Assembly: GCA_017624495.1 (NCBI GenBank)
Contig: JAGAMY010000030.1
Span: 1-38,864 of the forward strand
Length of the DNA stretch: 38,864 bases
From: Lachnospiraceae bacterium
Lineage (GTDB): Bacteria > Bacillota > Clostridia > Lachnospirales > Lachnospiraceae
Reading direction: 5' to 3'
Shown here: piece by piece, positions 34,191-38,864 of the stretch
Layout: the number at the start of each line of letters is the position of its first letter
How positions within the stretch are numbered: position 1 is the stretch's first letter
The notes under the pieces: generated by a model
Database searches by the model: none
What the model was told of the DNA's origin: nothing
What the model saw: only the letters and a program-made list of their open reading frames with translations
Position numbers and translations under genes: made by a program

Positions 34191-34475
34191 CGTTGGTAAG
34201 TGGCTTAAATTATTATCGTCTGTACCATCCGGGATGGATTTTAAATATTCTGTATCTTTTCGATGGGCGACACCAACACCGGTAATTTCACCGGCTTTTG
34301 CCATGGCGACACCTTCTTCACGGCTGACAATACGTTGGTCAGACAATTGATAACCGGTAATTTTACTGCCTTTTTTTACTAATCCAATAATTTCTTTCGC
34401 ATCTGCTTTAGGCTGTGGAATTTTATCTAAAGTATTTGCGGCAAAGGAAATGCCTGTATTTTCTTCTAAATTCAT
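34179..34475 (-). CDS. DUF3892 family protein
   Basis: A 98-residue soluble protein. The frame is open further upstream, but AAAGGAG (34485-34491) precedes the ATG at 34475 at normal spacing, so the protein begins MNLEENTGISFAAN. The conserved core is IIGLVKKGSKITGYQLSD, then RIVSREEGVAMAKAGEITGV and AHRKDTEYLKSIPDGTDDNN, matching the DUF3892 family of small Firmicute proteins. Its function is not established. It is transcribed away from the SseB-like gene and lies upstream of the SulP gene on the same strand, with a 142-base gap and a weak terminator between. Confidence 0.8.
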   Translation of the reverse strand: MNLEENTGISFAANTLDKIPQPKADAKEIIGLVKKGSKITGYQLSDQRIVSREEGVAMAKAGEITGVGVAHRKDTEYLKSIPDGTDDNNLSHLPTVKG

Positions 34476-34577
34476 AGTTGTATACTCCTTTTTCATGATA
34501 AATAACGATAATAGAATGTGTGGAAAAAAAGAAATTATGCAAAAACACAAAAAATGAGTGCGTATTGTGTATTCTTA

Positions 34578-34586
34578 TGGTATAAT
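34578..34586 (+). promoter_or_regulatory. Extended -10 promoter of the SseB-family gene
   Basis: TG-G-TATAAT; the -35 region is weak. Transcription would start near 34593, right at the following hairpin. Confidence 0.5.
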
Positions 34587-34594
34587 TTCCAATA

Positions 34595-34611
34595 GTACGT
34601 TGCTAACGTAC
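34595..34611 (+). repeat. Hairpin or operator at the start of the SseB-family transcript
   Basis: GTACGTT-GCT-AACGTAC is a perfect 7-bp inverted repeat just after the -10 box. It could be an operator or a 5'-end stem that protects the mRNA. Confidence 0.5.
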
Positions 34612-34641
34612 CTATGTATATAATGAAAGAGAGTAAAAACC

Positions 34642-35595
34642 ATGAACAAAGATTTAGAAAAAACACAGGAATTAATTAAAGCTTATAAAGAAAAGCCGGA
34701 GAAAGAGAGTTTTAAAGCAATGGTACTGCAGGTACAGAATACCACCTTTTTAGTACCGGCAACACTTCCGGCAGATGTGGATAGAGAAGAGATTCGTAAA
34801 CGTGCCATTGAAAGTGCCGGAGCACCATCGAAATTACCAGAAGGTGTAAAGCCATTTCCATGTATTTTAAAAAATGAAGAAGGAAAAGTATTTTTCCCAA
34901 TTTATACAGAGCAGGAGCAGATTCCTAAAGAACCAAAGTATGATGTGATTATCACTATTCCTTTCCGTGCCTGCATGGAATTAGCAGGCGAGGGTAAATT
35001 CAATGCAGAAGGAATTGTATTGAATCCATTTTCCGATAATCTTTTATTAGAAAAGAAATTATTAGAAGCACTGAAAAAAGAAGACGAGCTTCGTGCAGCC
35101 GGTGCCAAACAGGTACAGGTAACACCACAGCAGTTCCGTATTATGATGCGCCAGAAGGCAGAGTTTCATGATTTGCCAATGCGTTTATTTAAAGAAGGCG
35201 CAGAGTTTGTACACAAGCTTAGTGATGAACAGGAAAACTTAGTACACGAAATCTACCGTGAAGCATTCCAGAAGACAGATTTGTATCCATACAGCGAAAG
35301 TGATTATTCTGTAATGCCATTAAACATTAGTGAAGATTTATTACTAGTTCGTATAGATACACCTGCAGTTAAGGATGCAGCACGTTTATGTTACCGTATC
35401 TATGTGACAATGAATCCACAGACAGAAGAAATCCATTATTTCACCATTGAGCGTGGAAAAGAAAAGGGTACAAGAAACATTGTCCAGATTACCGGAGAGG
35501 GCAAACAGATTCTCCATGGTGAAGCTCCTGTGGAAGGTGCGGAGATTCAGCGTGTGATGGATTTAATCAAAAATGAGAAGGAAATGACAAGTTAA
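34642..35595 (+). CDS. SseB-family protein
   Basis: A 317-residue cytoplasmic protein. The N-terminal half matches the SseB N-terminal domain: TTFLVPATLP, the PCILKNEEGKVFFPIYTEQE segment and NAEGIVLNPFSDNLLL. The C-terminal part (about residues 170-310) includes SDEQENLVHEIYREAF and a beta-rich end typical of the SseB C-terminal region. E. coli SseB was named for enhanced serine sensitivity; its biochemical role is unknown. The start has GAAAGAGAG, a modest ribosome site. It is transcribed alone. No clear terminator follows; the next 583 bases hold the inverted structured repeats. Confidence 0.8.
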   Translation: MNKDLEKTQELIKAYKEKPEKESFKAMVLQVQNTTFLVPATLPADVDREEIRKRAIESAGAPSKLPEGVKPFPCILKNEEGKVFFPIYTEQEQIPKEPKYDVIITIPFRACMELAGEGKFNAEGIVLNPFSDNLLLEKKLLEALKKEDELRAAGAKQVQVTPQQFRIMMRQKAEFHDLPMRLFKEGAEFVHKLSDEQENLVHEIYREAFQKTDLYPYSESDYSVMPLNISEDLLLVRIDTPAVKDAARLCYRIYVTMNPQTEEIHYFTIERGKEKGTRNIVQITGEGKQILHGEAPVEGAEIQRVMDLIKNEKEMTS

Positions 35596-35620
35596 AAGGG
35601 TTCGTTTTTTGGGGACGGAC

Positions 35621-35809
35621 GAATACGGCACAGGGCATACATAACTTCACACAACCGCTGGTAACGCGCCCGACTGAACTAACTGTCAACTGCAACTACT
35701 GCTCTCAGCAAAGGCTTCGAGCAGAGTTTCCGTAGACAGTGGATTTCATCGGCGCTAAAAGCACCAGCAATATGGTCGTGTGCAGCTATGTATGCCCTGT
35801 GCCGTATTC
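35621..35809. ncRNA. Candidate structured RNA or hairpin element, copy 1
   Basis: 189 bases closed by a perfect 23-bp stem (35621-35643 with 35787-35809; starts GAATACGGCACAGGG). Inside, ACTGTC (35682-35687) pairs with GACAGT (35735-35740), and the hairpin GGCGC-TAAAA-GCACC lies at 35751-35765. Compared with copy 2 the inner sequence is conserved but the closing stem is entirely different. Which strand is functional, and whether it is transcribed, is unknown. Confidence 0.5.
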
Positions 35810-35959
35810 TGTTAGTCGATAAAACGAAGCGTTTTAATTGTATTTGGGGATGTGGGGATTAAAACGGTAGCTTTATCTAAACATTCAAAGTGTAAAAATA
35901 TTCGAGTTACTTACATACTATTCATAAATAAACGTTTTGAGCGTTCATGCCAACGAACA

Positions 35960-36142
35960 GAAAGCGACAGCAGGGGGAGTTTCTAAGCAACCATTTAGCT
36001 GGTGTTTTTAGCACCGATGAAATCCACTGTTTACTATATCTTAGGCTCGAAGCCCTTGCTGAGAGTCTTAGATGTAGTTAACAGTTAGTTCAGTCGGGTG
36101 CGTTACCAGCGGTTGCGTGAGACTACCCCTGCTGTCGCTTTC
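35960..36142. ncRNA. Candidate structured RNA or hairpin element, copy 2
   Basis: 183 bases closed by a stem of 17 perfect pairs (GAAAGCGACAGCAGGGG at 35960-35976 with 36126-36142) plus six more after one mismatch. Inside, ACTGTT (36026-36031) pairs with AACAGT (36080-36085), and GGTGT-TTTTA-GCACC lies at 36001-36015. Orientation is opposite to copy 1. It abuts the 3' end of the CoA-transferase gene and could also affect termination there. Confidence 0.5.
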
Positions 36143-36178
36143 GTCCGTTTGTCATTGACTAACTAAACCAAAACCGTC

Positions 36179-37519
36179 TTATTTATTACTTCTTCTCCAG
36201 ATTTTCATCTTTTCAGCATCCTTAATCAACTCATCCCTAAACTGCGGATGTGCAATATTAATCAATGCTTCAGCTCTCTGCCATGCAGAAAGTCCCTTCA
36301 TATTTGCTTTACCAAATTCAGTAACTACATAATGTGTATTTGCACGGGTATCTGTAACAATAGAGCCCTGACTTAATGTAGGTACAATACGGGATTTTAA
36401 TTCGCCATCTTTGGTTTTATAGGTAGAAGAACAGCAGATAAAGCTCTTACCACCATTAGAAAGATAAGCACCAAGTACAAAGTCTAACTGTCCGCCTGCA
36501 CCGCTGATATGTTTTACGCCGGCAGATTCTGCGTTAATCTGTCCAAATAAATCCAAATCAACAGCATTATTAATAGAAATAAAGTTATCTAAAGCAGAAA
36601 TAGAACGGATGTCATTTGTATAGCTTACCGGAGCACTTAAAAGCTCTGGGTTATTGTCAAGGTAGTCATACATTTTCTTTGTACCGCAGCCAAAAGCATA
36701 TGCCTGGCGGAAGCGGTCAATATTTTTCTTGGAACCATTGATTTTTCCAGCTTTTGCAATATCTACAAAAGCATCAACGTACATTTCTGTATGTACACCA
36801 AGGTCTTTTAAATCGGATTCGGCAATCATAGAACCTACAGTGTTTGGCATACCGCCGATACCAAGCTGTAAACATGCACCGTTTGGAATTTCTTCCACGA
36901 TTAATTTAGCAACAGCAATATCTACATCGGTAGGAGCACCGCCTGCGCCCATTTCACCGATTGGTGGATTTTCACCTTCTACGATATAGTCAACCATAGA
37001 GATATGTACACCGTTTTCCGTACCACCCAGACAACGTGGCATATTCTGGTTTACTTCTACGATAACAGTTTTGGCTGTTTCGCACATAGCCATTAAATGG
37101 GAAGCGTTTGGTCCAAAGTTGAAGTAGCCGTGTTTGTCCATTGGTGCTACCTGAAACATTGCTACATCATCCGGTGTGTCAATATCACGATAGTAGCGTG
37201 GAAGCTCAGAGTAACGGATTGGTGCATAATATGCACAGCCACGGTTGATTAATTTACGTTCAATACCGGACATATGCCAAGAATTCCATGTGAAATGCTC
37301 TCCGGCATCTTCACGCTCAAAAACAGCAGGTACTTTTAAAAGGATACCACCTCTTAAATTTACGTTGGTTAATTCGTCAGTTCTTTTCGCAAGTGCTTTA
37401 TCCAAAGCATCAACAGTTCCGTTACACCAACCGTAATCTACCCAGTCACCGGATTTGATGACTTTGACAGCTTCGTCTGCGGAAACAAGTTTCTGTTTGT
37501 ATTCATTTGAGTAATCCAT
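36179..37519 (-). CDS. but: Butyryl-CoA:acetate CoA-transferase
   Basis: A 446-residue cytoplasmic enzyme that transfers CoA from butyryl-CoA to acetate, releasing butyrate; this is the last step of the main butyrate route in many Lachnospiraceae. The sequence matches the But/4-hydroxybutyrate CoA-transferase family along its length. Landmarks are [17 protein letters not shown] near the start, [20 protein letters not shown], and [20 protein letters not shown], which carries the conserved Glu region. Near the end are [20 protein letters not shown] and [19 protein letters not shown]. The closely related 4-hydroxybutyrate transferase cannot be fully excluded, but the wording around these motifs fits But. 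CGGAGG precedes the ATG. The gene has its own -10 box. Confidence 0.9.
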   Translation of the reverse strand: MDYSNEYKQKLVSADEAVKVIKSGDWVDYGWCNGTVDALDKALAKRTDELTNVNLRGGILLKVPAVFEREDAGEHFTWNSWHMSGIERKLINRGCAYYAPIRYSELPRYYRDIDTPDDVAMFQVAPMDKHGYFNFGPNASHLMAMCETAKTVIVEVNQNMPRCLGGTENGVHISMVDYIVEGENPPIGEMGAGGAPTDVDIAVAKLIVEEIPNGACLQLGIGGMPNTVGSMIAESDLKDLGVHTEMYVDAFVDIAKAGKINGSKKNIDRFRQAYAFGCGTKKMYDYLDNNPELLSAPVSYTNDIRSISALDNFISINNAVDLDLFGQINAESAGVKHISGAGGQLDFVLGAYLSNGGKSFICCSSTYKTKDGELKSRIVPTLSQGSIVTDTRANTHYVVTEFGKANMKGLSAWQRAEALINIAHPQFRDELIKDAEKMKIWRRSNK

Positions 37520-37565
37520 GAAAACCTCCGTAAAAGTTTGTTAAATTTTTATCGTTCTTTCTTAA

Positions 37566-37571
37566 ATTATA
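37566..37571 (-). promoter_or_regulatory. Probable -10 box of the CoA-transferase promoter
   Basis: On the minus strand TATAAT lies about 47 bases before the start codon. A TTGTTT box is 20 bases further upstream, longer than ideal spacing, so the -35 assignment is weak. Confidence 0.45.
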
Positions 37572-37605
37572 GTAGCACGATATACAGGAAAAAACAAGCA
37601 ACTGT

Positions 37606-37890
37606 TTAGGAAATCCCCGTGGGCCAGTCGTCTTTTTTTGCTTCATAGGATGCGTTCAAATACTCTGTAATTTCATTTAAGGATTCCTCTTTGAAAGGAA
37701 AGGTTTTTTCTGTTTTCAAAGCAGAATCGGTTGCAGCATAGCTATAAGGACCAGGCCAGATGGTTGCTAAAAAATACGTTTCCTTTTCCTGTTCGCTTTT
37801 TTCAATGCGGTAGCGCATGCCTTTATAACTGCCTGTGAACTTTTCTTTTTTATAAAAATTAAAAGCAAGAATATCTTTTCTTTGTATCAT
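37606..37890 (-). CDS. Small conserved protein, 94 residues
   Basis: A small soluble protein without a known function. The frame is open to 37992, but GGAGG eight bases before the ATG at 37890 sets the start (MIQRKDILAFNFYKKEKFTG). The core GMRYRIEKSEQEKET, then FLATIWPGPYSYAATDSALK and FPFKEESLNEITEYLNASYE looks like a compact alpha/beta domain that I believe recurs in Lachnospiraceae as an uncharacterised protein; I cannot name the family. It lies upstream of the CoA-transferase on the same strand with an 86-base gap. Its promoter touches the large hairpin element. Confidence 0.65.
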   Translation of the reverse strand: MIQRKDILAFNFYKKEKFTGSYKGMRYRIEKSEQEKETYFLATIWPGPYSYAATDSALKTEKTFPFKEESLNEITEYLNASYEAKKDDWPTGIS

Positions 37891-37928
37891 TTGCAATTCC
37901 TCCGAAATAGTGTTGTCTCTGCTATTAT

Positions 37929-37957
37929 AGTATAACAGAAATGTCTGCTGGGGTAAA
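37929..37957 (-). promoter_or_regulatory. Promoter of the 94-residue protein gene
   Basis: On the minus strand TTTACC (37957-37952), a 17-base spacer, then TATACT (37934-37929). The -35 box lies within the left outer arm of the 37945-38444 element. Confidence 0.55.
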
Positions 37958-38444
37958 TTCATCAATACTAGAAGCTTCATCAAAAACTTCACAGGTAGAT
38001 GGTGTCAGAACACTTACGGCTAAATTTCTACTCTATAGAGATTTTGATGCATATTATCTCAGAATTTCTCGTAATCCTGGCAGACACGTCCTACACTCTC
38101 TAGTCCGGTATCACAACGTAAATCAGTAAAATAGGCAGGGGGAGGTGCTCTGTGGAATTGGTAGTGAAAAGTAGTGTTTCTTACATTTTTTAAGCGACGT
38201 AGTTATGCGCAAACATGGACGTTTGCGCAAGAATCCGCCACGGCATGGACGCCGTGTCGGATTCGGTAACGAACGTTGCCATTACATAAATGAAAATGTA
38301 TAGAACCCCTCTTTTCACGGACTTCCACAGAGCACCTCCCCCTGCCTATTTTACTGCCTTTATACATTATGAATACCGGACGGAAACCAGCCACATAGTG
38401 TACGTCTGCCGTCCATTTCTAGTGTTGGTGAATTTACCCCGCAG
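37945..38444. repeat. 500-base nested inverted-repeat element
   Basis: The gap 37891-38660 is dominated by this element. Outer arms 37945-37973 and 38417-38444 pair over 28 positions with one bulge and two wobbles (GGGGTAAATTCA with TGAATTTACCCC). Middle arms at about 38080-38109 and 38373-38409 share GGCAGAC...TCCGGTAT with gaps. The inner stem is a perfect 34 bp. An unpaired stretch of roughly 100 bases (37974-38077) sits on the left side and includes the palindrome CTCTATAGAG. No coding sequence is convincing inside. Confidence 0.85.
38124..38356. ncRNA. Candidate structured RNA: core of the hairpin element
   Basis: A perfect 34-bp inverted repeat (38124-38157 with 38323-38356; starts CAGTAAAATAGGCAGGGG) encloses more ordered pairing. 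GTGAAAAG (38164-38171) pairs with CTTTTCAC (38311-38318), and TACATTTT (38182-38189) with AAAATGTA (38293-38300). Two hairpins then carry identical six-base loops ATGGAC: 38206-38229 (9 bp) and 38231-38264 (13 of 14 pairs). A third small stem, GGTAACG/CGTTGCC, follows at 38265-38280. This nested order is what a multibranched RNA would show. Confidence 0.55.
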
Positions 38445-38508
38445 TGCCGATTTTGATATCGCATTTACCTTGACACTGCTCAGTTCCGAATATAATCAAA
38501 GAAAACAC

Positions 38509-38537
38509 TTGTTTTTTAAAAATGCTTATGCTATAAT
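38509..38537 (+). promoter_or_regulatory. Promoter of trigger factor
   Basis: TTGTTT at 38509-38514, a 17-base spacer, and TATAAT at 38532-38537 preceded by TATGC (extended -10). The leader to the ATG at 38661 is about 117 bases and contains a small TGCCT/AGGCA stem. The ribosome site is AAGGAGGA. Confidence 0.75.
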
Positions 38538-38660
38538 CATTCAATGACTGTGAGTGGTGGAGTATGCCTATTTACAGGCAACGTAAGCAATCAGGCATTT
38601 TACCCGCAGAGAAAAGAGGAACGTACATCTATTCATATATACAAGGAGGAAATAGTTATA

Positions 38661-38864
38661 ATGAGTGTACAGGTAGAAAATTTAGAGAAAAACATGGCAA
38701 AACTTACCATCGAAGTATCCGAAGATAAGTTAGAAGAGGCATTACAGAAAGCTTATTTAAAGCAGAAAAATAAAATCAGCCTTCCAGGTTTCCGTAAAGG
38801 TAAAGTGCCAAGAAATATGATTGAAAAAATGTATGGACCTGAAATCTTCTTTGAAGATGCAGCA
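38661..38864 (+). CDS. tig: Trigger factor, N-terminal part
   Basis: The first 68 codons of the ribosome-associated chaperone and peptidyl-prolyl isomerase. The ribosome-binding domain is visible, beginning MSVQVENLEKNMAKLTIEVS. The signature loop SLPGFRKGKVPRNMIEKMYG contains the GFRKGK motif that docks on ribosomal protein uL23. AAGGAGGA sits 10 bases before the ATG. The gene runs off the end of the window; in clostridia clpP and clpX usually follow, but they are not visible here. Confidence 0.96.
   Translation, partial: MSVQVENLEKNMAKLTIEVSEDKLEEALQKAYLKQKNKISLPGFRKGKVPRNMIEKMYGPEIFFEDAA

Larger units (their letters stand above)
35615..36148. repeat. Large inverted repeat made of two structured copies
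   Basis: The gap 35596-36178 is filled by one imperfect palindrome. ACGGACGAA (35615-35623) is complementary to TTCGTCCGT (36140-36148). Arms of about 185-195 bases face each other around a 150-base spacer (35810-35959). The spacer holds a small AAAACG-AAG-CGTTTT hairpin and A/T-rich DNA. Long conserved stretches are shared between the arms in opposite orientation, for example GATGAAATCCACTGT and CAGTTAGTTCAGTCGGG. No transposase or open frame was found inside. Confidence 0.85.

Noticed and set aside
35615-36148. Insertion sequence
   Set aside because: No transposase frame or remnant is inside; the symmetry comes from two structured copies, not from simple terminal repeats.
37891-37992. N-terminal extension of the 94-residue protein
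   Set aside because: The ribosome site just before 37890 and the promoter at 37929-37957, which falls inside the extension, both support the shorter protein.
38290-38547. 85-codon open frame within the hairpin element
   Set aside because: It runs through the inverted-repeat arm and the trigger factor promoter, has no ribosome site, and its composition reflects the palindrome.

Overview
The window looks like chromosome from a low-GC, Gram-positive, butyrate-producing gut clostridium, most likely Lachnospiraceae (Roseburia/Agathobacter/Eubacterium-like). The evidence is AT-rich DNA with strong AGGAGG ribosome sites and sigma-A promoters, the end of an electron-transfer flavoprotein gene, a butyryl-CoA:acetate CoA-transferase, a secreted GH26 mannanase with Gram-positive surface modules, and very large secreted proteins. 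No tRNA, rRNA, CRISPR array, transposase or phage gene was seen.

Layout. 1-2.2 kb: 3' end of etfA and a methyl-accepting chemotaxis protein. 2.3-5.9 kb: two orphan proteins, then three metallophosphoesterase genes in a row, the first of them broken. 6.0-7.2 kb: two small coiled-coil proteins; the first has a long structured leader and tandem 21-bp repeats. 7.2-10.1 kb: a secreted two-domain esterase whose first domain has lost its nucleophile. 10.1-23.4 kb: a cobalamin riboswitch followed by six tightly packed genes. 23.5-28.2 kb: a small acidic protein and an RND-type exporter with a large coiled-coil insertion. 28.4-32.3 kb: the GH26 enzyme. 32.4-34.5 kb (minus): a SulP anion transporter and a DUF3892 protein. 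34.6-35.6 kb: an SseB-family protein. 35.6-36.15 kb: two inverted copies of a structured repeat. 36.2-37.9 kb (minus): the CoA-transferase and a small conserved protein. 37.9-38.45 kb: a 500-nt nested hairpin element. 38.66 kb to the end: start of trigger factor.

The most interesting region is the riboswitch-controlled operon. Its first two products look like the two halves of mammalian transcobalamin/intrinsic factor encoded separately: a secreted protein with a transcobalamin-C-like (DUF4430) domain and a membrane-anchored alpha/alpha-barrel protein. They are followed by a MoxR ATPase, a DUF58 protein and a membrane transglutaminase-like protein with Ser where the catalytic Cys is expected. 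The last gene encodes an 1838-residue surface protein with a PQQ-like beta-propeller. I infer a surface corrinoid-capture or sensing apparatus that is switched off when B12 is plentiful. The riboswitch and the folds are read from the sequence; the ligand of the proteins is inference.

The second notable theme is structured intergenic DNA. Two inverted copies at 35.6-36.15 kb keep their inner sequence while their basal stems have entirely different but self-complementary sequences. The element at 37.9-38.45 kb has a perfect 34-bp inverted repeat and two hairpins with identical ATGGAC loops. These may be unrecognised structured RNAs or hairpin-type miniature elements.
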